Notes under the pieces: generated by a model | Databases searched by the model: none | Told to the model about the DNA's origin: nothing | The model's input: the letters and a program-made list of their open reading frames with translations, nothing else | Shown here: piece by piece, positions 14,903 to 23,492 of the stretch | Numbering within the stretch: position 1 is the stretch's first letter | Layout: each line of letters opens with the position of its first letter | Assembly (NCBI GenBank): GCA_029062165.1 | Contig: JAIDQQ010000002.1 | Coordinates: forward strand, 1-51,061 | Length of the DNA: 51,061 bases | Origin: Ruminococcus sp. | Lineage (GTDB): Bacteria; Bacillota; Clostridia; Oscillospirales; Ruminococcaceae | Direction: 5' to 3' | Program-made: the position numbers and the translations under genes

Positions 14903-16825
14903 TCAGTTGACTGATATTTCAGATATACAGGTATCATTATATTTGTTTCCGGAATATACACTTAAAATGGTAATTTTAATATATTCTGTATCTACCGGCG
15001 GATTGAAAACTATACGATTGGATTGTTCAGAATAATCTCCCAACAGTGTAACGGTCTGGGAAGTACCGTCAGAAAATTCTATAAGACAATCTTTTACTCT
15101 GTTATTTTTATAGAAAAGTTCGGCATTTGTATAGAGACCATTAGTAATAATAATTTCACTTACACGTTGTTTTTCGTCGGCTGTCATGAAAATACTTTCA
15201 TTTATTCCGTCACCTGAACTGCCTTCCGCCCAACAGGTAGAATAACTGCCGTCGAAAACATTTGACGCACTGTAATAAAAAGTACCATCGTTATTTTTAA
15301 TCGGTGACAGCTCACTTGTTGCGGAAACATACGGAAATGACGGCGGATAATTGACTTTTTCCGGCTCTGTGACTTTTTCTACAGGCTGAATTTCTGTTAA
15401 AACTTCCTGATGTATTTCAGTTGTTGTTTCGGTTGTAAGTTCGGTTGTTACTTCAGTTTCTGTCTGTTCAGAAGATGTAAAATCACTGTTTTCAATACTT
15501 TCTACCTTATTTTGTTCTGTCGGCATTTCAGACGAATATACGGAATTTTCATCTGAATTATTTTCTTCCTGATTTTTATTTTTAAAAAACATAAAAGCAG
15601 ATATTCCGGCAGTAATAAGTATTATCCATATGATTATAATAAGTATCAGCAGTTTTGTATTTGAATTGTGTTCAATCGGCGGATTAGGTGGATAAGGCGG
15701 AGTAGGTGGAGTAGGTGGAGTAGGCGGATAAGGAGGGTAAGGCGGATTAGTAATAATATTTCCGGAATGTTGTACACTGGTTTGATTATTTCCGGCATAT
15801 TGTGTATGTAATGAAGTATTTGTAGTTGCAGAAGAAAAATCATTTTTATTTCCTGCATATTGTGTACTGTTATCGTTTGTTGACGGATAATTTTGTTGTG
15901 TTGAAATCTGTGATATTTGTTCCAAATCGTAAAGCATTTCATCTATTGAATTATATCTGTTAAGAGGATTGAAAGCACAGGCTTTTAATATTATATAACT
16001 GAACTGTGCAGAAGCGTTTTTCGGGGGCTGTATCTGCATTCCGCTCATTCTTTTTTCAAATGCCTCTTCACTGTAACAATTTTCTTCAAACGGTAACATT
16101 CCGTCGTTCATCATCTGATACAGACATAATCCGAGAGAATATATATCCGCTTGTTTTGTATAACTGTTATCAACATTTGTTTTTGAACGGTAGACTTCCG
16201 GCGACATATACAACTGACTTCCCGCAAATGAACGTGTATTGTCTGCCCTTTTCGATATATTGAAATCACCAAGTTTATATATACCTTTTTCGGAAACAAA
16301 AAGATTATCCGGTTTTATGTCTCTGTGTATGACATTAATGTCATGTGCCGATTTAAGTCCCTGTCCGATATTCAAAGCCAGTTTTTTTACATTCTGTTCT
16401 GAATAATCAAACCTGCCATTTTTCATAAGATTATAAACGCTTGATAAGTATTCCATACGAATCATACAGTAATATCCTTCAAAATTTCCGTCAATAAATA
16501 ATTCCTGAATATGTTCGTCTTCATATCTGACAATATACGGACAGTCACGAAGTTGTTTCATTATTCTTACTTCATTGTCAAATACATTTCTGCGGTTTTC
16601 AAGAAACTGTCCTTTTACTGTCATATCTGTAAAAATCTGTCCGTCTGTAGTAATGACTTCTATTTTCATAGCCGATATATCAGTACTGTTAATTCTGTTT
16701 GCCTCTATCCTGTACACTACACTGAACGAACCTGAACCGATTCTTTCCTTTATGTACCAGTTTTCCCATACAGGCTGTCTTATATATGGTACTACATTTT
16801 TTTCGATAATATCTATAATATTCAT
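14903..16825 (-). CDS. Transmembrane Ser/Thr protein kinase with C-terminal discoidin-like domain
   Basis: A 640-residue Hanks-type kinase. The N-terminal catalytic domain (about 22-310) has the glycine loop IGSGSFSVVY, Lys54, the HRDIKPDN catalytic loop (Asp169) and the metal site written DFN (Asp187) instead of DFG. A low-complexity linker carries a run of PPYPP/PPTPP repeats (about 360-383). One transmembrane helix (about 391-411) and an acidic Thr-rich stalk follow. The external C-terminal domain (about 500-640, SATSELSPIK, NVFDGSYSTCWAEG) resembles the NADase-type glycan-binding (discoidin-like) domain. It could sense a wall glycan and signal inward. It starts four bases after the phosphatase stop, so kinase and phosphatase are co-expressed. 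No PASTA repeats. Confidence 0.9.
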   Translation of the reverse strand: MNIIDIIEKNVVPYIRQPVWENWYIKERIGSGSFSVVYRIEANRINSTDISAMKIEVITTDGQIFTDMTVKGQFLENRRNVFDNEVRIMKQLRDCPYIVRYEDEHIQELFIDGNFEGYYCMIRMEYLSSVYNLMKNGRFDYSEQNVKKLALNIGQGLKSAHDINVIHRDIKPDNLFVSEKGIYKLGDFNISKRADNTRSFAGSQLYMSPEVYRSKTNVDNSYTKQADIYSLGLCLYQMMNDGMLPFEENCYSEEAFEKRMSGMQIQPPKNASAQFSYIILKACAFNPLNRYNSIDEMLYDLEQISQISTQQNYPSTNDNSTQYAGNKNDFSSATTNTSLHTQYAGNNQTSVQHSGNIITNPPYPPYPPTPPTPPTPPYPPNPPIEHNSNTKLLILIIIIWIILITAGISAFMFFKNKNQEENNSDENSVYSSEMPTEQNKVESIENSDFTSSEQTETEVTTELTTETTTEIHQEVLTEIQPVEKVTEPEKVNYPPSFPYVSATSELSPIKNNDGTFYYSASNVFDGSYSTCWAEGSSGDGINESIFMTADEKQRVSEIIITNGLYTNAELFYKNNRVKDCLIEFSDGTSQTVTLLGDYSEQSNRIVFNPPVDTEYIKITILSVYSGNKYNDTCISEISVN

Positions 16826-16829
16826 CTGT

Positions 16830-17804
16830 TTATCCTTTCGTAATTTTCTGAATCACCACACAGGTAACATTATCTTTTCCGCCGTTGTCAAGAGCCTTTT
16901 TTACAAGCATTTCCGCATAATTTTCACAACCCGACGAAAGTATTTCTGTAATTTCTTCGTCACTGCACATATCTGTAAGACCGTCACTGCAAATAAGTAT
17001 TTTTCCGTCACCGAGTTCAAAAGGTTTATATTCAAGAGCATTAAGACCTATTCTGCGGTCATCAACTCCCAGAAATGAAGTTATTTTATGTGCGTCGGGA
17101 CTGTTTTTAGCTTCTTCTTCCGTATAGATATTTGCTTTGAGTTTCCGCATTGCGAGAGTCTGGTCTTCGGTTATCTGTTTTATTTTACCGTCACGAAAAA
17201 AATAAACTCTGCTGTCGCCTATATTGAAAGTATAAACATATTTGTCTGCTATACATACCATTGCCAAAGTACTTCCGCTTCTGTTGCAGAGTTTTTCTTC
17301 AGCCATTTCACATATACGTCTGTTTGCTTCGTCGGCGTATTTATTAACTGTCTTATGAAGCTTATCCGGTGCGGAAGAATTTATTTCATGACTTGACTGT
17401 GCAAGAGTTTCAACGGCTATCTGTGAAGCCAGTTCTCCATAGGATTCTCCGCCCATACCGTCGCATACCGCAAAAATACATTTCTGTCTGTTTCTGATTT
17501 TTTTCTTATATGAACAGTTTTCTGTAGTTCTGTAACCTATCTCATCACAGTAAAAATTATCTTCATTAGACGAGCGGAATTTTCCGGTATCTGATGCAAC
17601 CGAAACTATAAGACCTGAATCTTCTTCTGGCGGACTGTTTAATTTTATCGTTTCAGCCTTGAAATTTTTACTTTCATAAATTATAGTCGGCGGTTCATGA
17701 AAGACATTTTTATTTTCAGATATTTTTTCATTCTGTTCTTTTTTTTCCTCGTCAATTATAGGAGTATATGGAGTTTCTTTCTTCTTTCTGAAAATATTGA
17801 ACAT
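16830..17804 (-). CDS. PP2C-family Ser/Thr protein phosphatase
   Basis: A 324-residue PPM/PP2C phosphatase that would reverse phosphorylation by the neighbouring kinases. The first roughly 65 residues are a charged N-terminal extension (MFNIFRKKKETPYTP). The catalytic domain shows metal-binding motifs in order: SNEDNFY (about 79), VCDGMGG (about 113), NIGDSRVYFF, ICSDGLTDM and GGKDNVTCVV at the C-terminus. No signal peptide or membrane helix, so cytoplasmic. AGAGGTGG precedes ATG 17804. It lies between the ABC permease and kinase genes with gaps of 13 and 4 bases. Confidence 0.93.
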   Translation of the reverse strand: MFNIFRKKKETPYTPIIDEEKKEQNEKISENKNVFHEPPTIIYESKNFKAETIKLNSPPEEDSGLIVSVASDTGKFRSSNEDNFYCDEIGYRTTENCSYKKKIRNRQKCIFAVCDGMGGESYGELASQIAVETLAQSSHEINSSAPDKLHKTVNKYADEANRRICEMAEEKLCNRSGSTLAMVCIADKYVYTFNIGDSRVYFFRDGKIKQITEDQTLAMRKLKANIYTEEEAKNSPDAHKITSFLGVDDRRIGLNALEYKPFELGDGKILICSDGLTDMCSDEEITEILSSGCENYAEMLVKKALDNGGKDNVTCVVIQKITKG

Positions 17805-17817
17805 ATTACCACCTCTT

Positions 17818-18648
17818 TCATGAACCTCTGTTACGTATTTTAAGGCTTATGACTGATATTATCACGCATACAATATTTATAATCATGATAAATCCCCACG
17901 CTTTAAGGAGATTTTCAGATGTACATTCATATGCCGGTTCGCTTTCAAGCCTGACTACTTCCGGAAATATAAGGCTCATTTTAAGCGGTAATTCCTCACT
18001 GTTAAGATTTCCTATACTTCCCAGTGCGGACATTCCCCATTTACTGAAAGTAATATCTGCAATTTTTTCAGCCCAGCCTTTCAGTTCAAAGAGTACACCA
18101 CTCATTACAAGCTGTAAAATAAGTACAAACGGCATAGCGGTCATTGCGACGTTCGGCGTTGAAGCCACTGAAGAAATCATTATACCCATTATATCAGAAC
18201 CCCATATGACAAGAAAAACTGTTATGAAATATTCAATTACAGATTTCCCGAATATTATTCCCTCTGACGGAAAATCAATATAAATCAGACATATGCCCAT
18301 TAAAATAATACTTTGAATAAGACATATTAAAAAATCAAAAATTACGTGTGACATTATGTATGCACTGATATGAAGTCCGGAACGGTATTCACTTGTAATA
18401 GTATTATGTTCCTTGCAGATACGCTGAATTGAATTGAATACACCTATCCATATTGCCGAAGAGGTAATCGCAAAAAAACCTGATTTTGTCGATTCATAGG
18501 TTGAAAACATATCTTCACCTACTATGGAACATACAAGAAATGAAATAACTCCGGCAATTATAATGAATTTCCAGTCTTTCTGATTTTTGAAAAGTCTGCC
18601 GTTCTTTACCACATAAACAGGTATCTGTTTTATCATTGAAGTTTTCAT
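17818..18648 (-). CDS. ABC-2 type (ABCG-like) permease
   Basis: A 276-residue polytopic membrane protein with about six helices, among them FIIIAGVISFLVCSIVG, FLICLIQSIILMGICLIYI, YFITVFLVIWGSDIMGIMIS, AMPFVLILQLVMSGVLF and a last helix near the C-terminus. The layout, including the conserved-looking MSGVLFELKGW segment, fits the ABCG/ABC-2 exporter permease family. ATG 18648 is preferred because AGGAGG lies eight bases upstream; a TTG two codons earlier overlaps the stop of the ATPase gene. It is surely the membrane partner of the FHA-ABC ATPase just upstream. The cargo is unknown. Confidence 0.87.
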   Translation of the reverse strand: MKTSMIKQIPVYVVKNGRLFKNQKDWKFIIIAGVISFLVCSIVGEDMFSTYESTKSGFFAITSSAIWIGVFNSIQRICKEHNTITSEYRSGLHISAYIMSHVIFDFLICLIQSIILMGICLIYIDFPSEGIIFGKSVIEYFITVFLVIWGSDIMGIMISSVASTPNVAMTAMPFVLILQLVMSGVLFELKGWAEKIADITFSKWGMSALGSIGNLNSEELPLKMSLIFPEVVRLESEPAYECTSENLLKAWGFIMIINIVCVIISVISLKIRNRGS

Positions 18649-18650
18649 AA

Positions 18651-20267
18651 TCAACCCCTCCTTGTCCTTTCAAACTTCTGAATAAATTCGTCACCTCTGC
18701 CTCTACCGCCCTCATAGTTTATTTCAAGAACGATTTCACTTAGCTTTTTAACTCCGAAAAATGAAAGTGCATTCGGAATATCGCCGTAATATGCAAGATG
18801 TCCGGCATCATCCGTTCTGCTTTTTGCGAGTACGATTACTTTTTTATACATATCCGCCACATCGTCGGGATAATGCGAAATCATAAGACCTGCTTTTCCG
18901 GATTCCGTACAGCATTTCAGCTCCTGTGAATTATCTATTGACTGTTCCGGAGTTATCGGTTTTGTGATTTGTCTCATCTGGTCAACACGTCCGGCGACGT
19001 CAAGACCGGCATCAGGTTCATCAAAAGTAAAAAAACTCATATCGCCTACTGCCTTTATAGCTACCTGAACTCTTTTACGCTGACCACCGCTTATGATACC
19101 AAGCATACTGTTTTTTATTGAAGAAAGCATCATACTTTCTATAACGTCGTCAACTCTCTGTTTGATTTCCTGTCTGCTGTATTCGGAAGCAAGCTGTAAT
19201 TTTGCGGAATCCATTATAGTATTGTAAACCGTATCATTTGCACGATAGTCGGGGTATTGCGGAACTATGCCTATTTTATGTTTCAGTATTCTTAGATTTT
19301 TATAAAGATTCATACCCTCAAGAAATATATCTCCATTTATATCAAGGGTCTGTTCTATATCGTGTTTCTGACCTGTTATCGCCTTTATAAAAGTAGATTT
19401 TCCAGCACCTGCTCCGCCGAGTACAAGTATAAAGTCGCCTGTTTCGATATCAAGGTTTATATCTTTCAGAAGTGTTTTCTTTTTACCGAAAGTACTTCTT
19501 TTGGCTTTTACTTCATTGATATTTACATTCATTATTACAGAACGGTTATTATAATCAAAATTCCCTGACTGTATCACCGTAGAATCTACGGAATTATATA
19601 TGATTTCATTTCCTGTAAAAATAAGAGTTGTATTGGCAATGCGTATTACATCGGACGGATTGAGATATTGTTCGGTATTTATTGCATTTTTATTTACAAA
19701 AATACCGTTTTTACTGTTATTATCAATTATTTTCCACCTGCCTGAATGATACTGGAGTATGGCGTGATTTCGTGATGCCATGAAGTCCGTGAGTGAAATG
19801 CCGTCGCTTATATTTCTTCCGATTTTTATATTATTACTGCCTGACAATGAATATCTCTTCCATTTATCATCTGATGAAAAAGTTGTACTGAAAATCATTT
19901 CAACTGCTTCGTCGTGAGGTCTGTCAAGCTGATTGTGGTCTATTCTAATAACATCACCGTCCATAAGTTTTACCGCTCTTGAACCACGTTCGTTATATTT
20001 TACGAGTTTCTGACCGTTTATGAAAGTTCCGTTAAGACTGTTATTATCCTTATAGTAATAAGTATCATCAATGAAAGAAAAATCTCCGTGATTACGTGAA
20101 GCAATTCCCGAATCAAGCGGAATATCGCTGTATGAATCCGGCGACTTTCTGCCAAGACGCATATCACCGTTCAGTTTGACAACTCTTACATCTTTATTTC
20201 TTTCCAAAACAAGCAATGTTGCCGGTTTAGGTGGTGGCAGTGCGTAATATACTGTTCTGTTATCCAT
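18651..20267 (-). CDS. Double-FHA domain ABC transporter ATPase
   Basis: A 538-residue cytoplasmic ATPase with two phosphothreonine-binding FHA domains ahead of the nucleotide-binding domain. FHA1 (about 36-92) shows LGRKS, SRNH and NGTFING. FHA2 (about 147-195) shows IGRNI, SRNH and NGIFVN. The ABC domain (about 250-530) has Walker A GGAGAGKS (284-291), signature ISGGQRKR (392-399) and Walker B FFTFDEP (412-418). FHA domains bind phosphorylated partners, so transport is likely gated by the operon's kinases. Domain order equals mycobacterial Rv1747 except that the permease is a separate gene. GGAGG precedes ATG 20267. Confidence 0.92.
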   Translation of the reverse strand: MDNRTVYYALPPPKPATLLVLERNKDVRVVKLNGDMRLGRKSPDSYSDIPLDSGIASRNHGDFSFIDDTYYYKDNNSLNGTFINGQKLVKYNERGSRAVKLMDGDVIRIDHNQLDRPHDEAVEMIFSTTFSSDDKWKRYSLSGSNNIKIGRNISDGISLTDFMASRNHAILQYHSGRWKIIDNNSKNGIFVNKNAINTEQYLNPSDVIRIANTTLIFTGNEIIYNSVDSTVIQSGNFDYNNRSVIMNVNINEVKAKRSTFGKKKTLLKDINLDIETGDFILVLGGAGAGKSTFIKAITGQKHDIEQTLDINGDIFLEGMNLYKNLRILKHKIGIVPQYPDYRANDTVYNTIMDSAKLQLASEYSRQEIKQRVDDVIESMMLSSIKNSMLGIISGGQRKRVQVAIKAVGDMSFFTFDEPDAGLDVAGRVDQMRQITKPITPEQSIDNSQELKCCTESGKAGLMISHYPDDVADMYKKVIVLAKSRTDDAGHLAYYGDIPNALSFFGVKKLSEIVLEINYEGGRGRGDEFIQKFERTRRG

Positions 20268-20280
20268 GATTTATACCTCC

Positions 20281-20745
20281 TTATGCTTTCCACGCATACT
20301 GAATATACCATTTATTGTCAAGTTTAATCATGTATACGTTATAGTAAAGTTTTTCTTCTTTACCGTCAAGTTTAATCTTCAATGTTGAATTTTTCGTATC
20401 AGTATCCGCTGAAATTATATCCGGATATAGTTCCGGCAGTATATCAAATTCAGTGAAATCCGCAAGAAACGGCAGATACTTCACAAGTGTGGCAACAATT
20501 TTACTGTCTGTAACATCGTCGATTTTATCAAGTGCAAGCCGAATAAGTTCCGCTTCCGTAGGTTCGATACACTCAAGCATATCCTCAACGTTATTGTCAT
20601 TCAGGGCGTAGATAAAAGTATTGAATGTATCTTCCGGCTGTTTCTGACTATGGTGCTTATGATACATGAATCCGAATACCGCCCCCGCAACAAGAACTAT
20701 CACGGCGATAACAACTATTATTATCGCAGATTTTTTTGTTTTCAT
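20281..20745 (-). CDS. Membrane-anchored small external-domain protein
   Basis: A 154-residue protein with one N-terminal helix (about 7-27, AIIIVVIAVIVLVAGAVFGF) and an external domain of about 115 residues. That domain (DTFNTFIYALNDNNVEDML to NKWYIQYAWKA) is homologous to the domain between the anchor and linker of the VanX-like protein of this operon, sharing the EPTEAE, DSKI, LPFL and NKWYIQYA segments. The fold may be NTF2/DUF4878-like; that is a guess. Start is ATG 20745, with AAGGAA nine bases upstream. It lies between the second kinase and the FHA ATPase. A scaffold or substrate role at the membrane is possible. Confidence 0.72.
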   Translation of the reverse strand: MKTKKSAIIIVVIAVIVLVAGAVFGFMYHKHHSQKQPEDTFNTFIYALNDNNVEDMLECIEPTEAELIRLALDKIDDVTDSKIVATLVKYLPFLADFTEFDILPELYPDIISADTDTKNSTLKIKLDGKEEKLYYNVYMIKLDNKWYIQYAWKA

Positions 20746-20781
20746 AATATACACTTCCTTTCAGTAATTTATTATAATATA

Positions 20782-22175
20782 TTACAAGTTTTTCATGAAA
20801 TTTCTGAATTTGTCCTTGAGTGTTTCAGGTTTATTTATATAAGAGACTGAAAATTTAAGACAATCAGGAAATATATTCTTTCTTCTGCTTTTAAAACGAT
20901 ATGGAATAGTAACGGAAGTTAAATTTTTACACTCATGAAATGCCTTTGTTCCTATTTCTATTACACTATTCGGAATTATAACAGAAGTTAAATTTTCACA
21001 ACTATAAAAAGCACACCATCCTATTTTTGTTACGCCATATGGTATTTTAACATATTCATCCGTGCCATTATATTTAATTAAAACGCCGTTTTCAATTTCA
21101 AAATCAGATTCGTTAGTTTCATATAAATTTTCGTCATATTCATATGTATCGGTTTCTTCTGCTACAGGTGTAACATCTTCTTCCGGATAACATTCACCGG
21201 CATATTGTGTAGCATTATCGGAATAAAAATCAGCGGATTCCACAGGACTATACGCCGGAGCAGGTCTGGAAAAACCTATATTTTCAAGGTCATAGAGCAT
21301 ATCGTTAATGGTCTGATACCTCTTTGAAGTATCAAATTCACAGGCTTTCAGAATTATACACCCGAACTCTTCCGAAGCATTGGCAGGTTTCGGAAAACTT
21401 TCGCCGGACATACGCCTTTCTATTGCGGTATCAGTAAAAATTTTATCTTTTTCTTCAAATGGGAAATAAAAGTCATTCATAAACTGATACAGACAGATTC
21501 CGAAAGAATAAATATCAGCCTGTCGTGTATAACTGTCATCTGAAGTCAGTCGGTATATTTCCGGAGCTATATAACCGTAAGTACCGGTCACAGAACGGGC
21601 GGTTATATTTTTCTTTGAAACATTAAAGTCACCGAGTTTATATATGCCATCGTCCGATACGAACAGATTAGCCGGTTTTATATCCCTGTGAATGAATCCC
21701 TTTTCATGTGCCGACTTTATCCCCTGACCTATATGTTTCGCAAGTTTTATGATATTCTGTTCTGAAAAATCCATTTTTTTACTTTTTATAAGCGAAGCAA
21801 CAGGTGTGAGAAGTTCCATTCTCATCAGGAAATAATATCCCTCAAAATTTCCGTCTATATAAAGTTCTTTGATACTCTCATCTTCGTATCTCACAATATT
21901 AGGGCAATCCCTAAGTGCGTACATTATATCGGATTCATTTTTTACAATAAGTTTTTTTCTTTCTATAAAGTTTTTCTTCTGTTCTTCATTGAAGAATGTT
22001 TCTTCTGATATTACAGGCTCTATTTTAAGGGCTGATACGTCTGTACGGTCAAATCTTTCGGCTTCAATTCTGTAAACCTTGCTGAAGGGTCCATTACCGA
22101 TATTTTTTTTATGTACCAGTTACTCCAGAGTGGTTGTTTAATATCAGATAATATTATTTCATATATTTCATTCAT
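20782..22175 (-). pseudogene. Ser/Thr protein kinase with BspA-type repeats, frameshifted at an A8 tract
   Basis: Kinase gene whose natural start is ATG 22175, behind AAGGAG. From there it reads MNEIYEIILSDIKQPLWSNW and then shifts frame at a run of eight A (minus strand) at 22110-22103, in the glycine loop, and ends early. One added A restores YIKKNIGNGPFSKVYRIEAE and full-length kinase. The rest is intact: HRDIKPAN, DFN in place of DFG, then an acidic linker and a C-terminal BspA-like LRR_5 domain (IPYGVTKIGWCAFYSCENLT, then SVIIPNSVIEIGTKAFHECK). No membrane helix. From 21924 downstream an N-truncated 380-residue frame lacks the glycine loop and lysine. It could be phase-variable, a pseudogene, or a sequencing error. 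Confidence 0.82.
22103..22110 (-). repeat. A8 homopolymer at the kinase frameshift
   Basis: Eight consecutive T on the plus strand (A on the coding strand) sit exactly at the frame break of the kinase gene. Slippage by one base would switch the reading frame. Confidence 0.85.
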
Positions 22176-22255
22176 ATTATTCTCCTTTTTCTGAAAATAA
22201 TATTATATATCGATTCTATATAATAATTTAAAATCAATTACATAACTACAGTTAA

Positions 22256-22284
22256 ATTTTAGCATACTTAACAAAAAATGTCAA
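22256..22284 (-). promoter_or_regulatory. Promoter of the kinase/FHA-ABC operon
   Basis: Minus strand TTGACA (22284-22279), 17-bp spacer, TAAAAT (22261-22256), about 80 bases before the first kinase start. All genes from 22175 to 13720 follow with gaps of at most 36 bases, so this is the likely operon promoter. Confidence 0.78.
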
Positions 22285-22406
22285 TAAAAATGCCGTTACA
22301 GAATACTATTATTATAAATATATCGGGAACTTTTATAAAAATCGGGATTGACAGGCATTTTTGTGGCGGAAATCATGAAATTATATAGGAAACTTACAAT
22401 TTTTAA

Positions 22407-22435
22407 TTGACAATGTCTTTTTTCTATGGTATACT
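22407..22435 (+). promoter_or_regulatory. Promoter of gpsA
   Basis: TTGACA (22407-22412), 17-bp spacer, TATACT (22430-22435), 32 bases before the start codon. Confidence 0.8.
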
Positions 22436-22467
22436 ATCTATATTATAAAAATTTACTGGAGAAGATT

Positions 22468-23460
22468 ATGAATAATATATCAATACTTGGTGCAGGCACG
22501 TGGGGAACGGCTATAGCACAAATGATGTCATCATATTGCAACGTCACAGTATGGTCTGCAATAGAATCCGAAATAGATAACCTCAATGCGACGTATGTAC
22601 ATCCTAATCTCAAAGACGTTAAATTATCTGATAATATCCGCTTTACGAAAGATATTTCAGTAGCTTGCAGAAGCGAATATATAGTAATGGCAGTACCGTC
22701 GGTATATGTCCGCAGTACCGCCGAAACTATTCACGGATATGTCGACAATACGAAGATTATTATAGACGTCGCTAAAGGTCTTGAAAATGATACCTGTCTT
22801 ACAATGACCGGAGTTATAAAAGATGTCCTCGGCGATAAGTGTACTAATATAGTAGCTCTTACAGGTCCTACCCATGCCGAAGAGGTCATAAAAGGTATGC
22901 TTACTACTATAGTATCAGCTTCCGAAAATATCGAAAATGCCGAAATAGTACAGAAAGTCTTCACAAACGATACTATGAGAGTGTACACCAATCCCGATAC
23001 ACTGGGCGTTGAGTTATGTGGGTGTATAAAAAATATAATCGCAATGGCTTCCGGAATTTCTGCGGGTCTCGGATACGGCGATAATATAAGGTCTGCACTC
23101 ATAACAAGAGGTTGTGCGGAAATGACAAGGTTAGGTATCGCTATGGGTTGTATGCCACAGACTTTTTATGGTCTCGCCGGTATCGGTGACCTTATTGTTA
23201 CCGCCTCCAGTACTCATAGCAGAAACAACAGAGCAGGTTATTATATAGGGCAGGGTATGACAGTCGACGAAGCGGTAAAAAAAGTAGGAATGGTAGTCGA
23301 GGGCATAAACGCTATTAAACCGGTCATGCAACTCGCCGAAAAATACGGTGTTGAAATGCCTATCGTAGAGGGTATGAACGATGTAATATATAACGGTTGC
23401 GATGCTGAAACTACTGCTGAAAAAATGTTCCGTCGTGAACTGAAGTCGGAAATAGAATAA
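22468..23460 (+). CDS. gpsA: NAD(P)H-dependent glycerol-3-phosphate dehydrogenase
   Basis: Converts dihydroxyacetone phosphate to sn-glycerol-3-phosphate for membrane lipid synthesis. 330 residues, the usual length. The Rossmann motif ILGAGTWGTAIAQ is at about 5-17. AVPSVYVR (about 76), KGLE (about 107) and the C-terminal catalytic domain (ELCGCIKNIIAMASGISAGL, with the catalytic lysine in KN) follow. ATG 22468 has GGAGAAG upstream; an earlier in-frame ATG at 22426 lies inside the promoter -10 region and is rejected. Monocistronic, ended by the hairpin at 23466-23492. Cytoplasmic enzyme. Confidence 0.96.
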   Translation: MNNISILGAGTWGTAIAQMMSSYCNVTVWSAIESEIDNLNATYVHPNLKDVKLSDNIRFTKDISVACRSEYIVMAVPSVYVRSTAETIHGYVDNTKIIIDVAKGLENDTCLTMTGVIKDVLGDKCTNIVALTGPTHAEEVIKGMLTTIVSASENIENAEIVQKVFTNDTMRVYTNPDTLGVELCGCIKNIIAMASGISAGLGYGDNIRSALITRGCAEMTRLGIAMGCMPQTFYGLAGIGDLIVTASSTHSRNNRAGYYIGQGMTVDEAVKKVGMVVEGINAIKPVMQLAEKYGVEMPIVEGMNDVIYNGCDAETTAEKMFRRELKSEIE

Positions 23461-23465
23461 TATAT

Positions 23466-23492
23466 AACTCCGGTGCATTATGTACCGGAGTT
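23466..23492. terminator. Shared hairpin terminator of gpsA and converging gene
   Basis: 9-bp arms AACTCCGGT (23466-23474) and ACCGGAGTT (23484-23492), followed by GTTATTT on the right. The stop codon of the converging minus-strand gene (23478) lies in the loop, so the two transcripts overlap here. Confidence 0.72.

Noticed and set aside
15670..15745. Tandem GGTGGAGTA-type repeats as a minisatellite
   Set aside because: They are in-frame codons for the PPTPP/PPYPP linker of the kinase.
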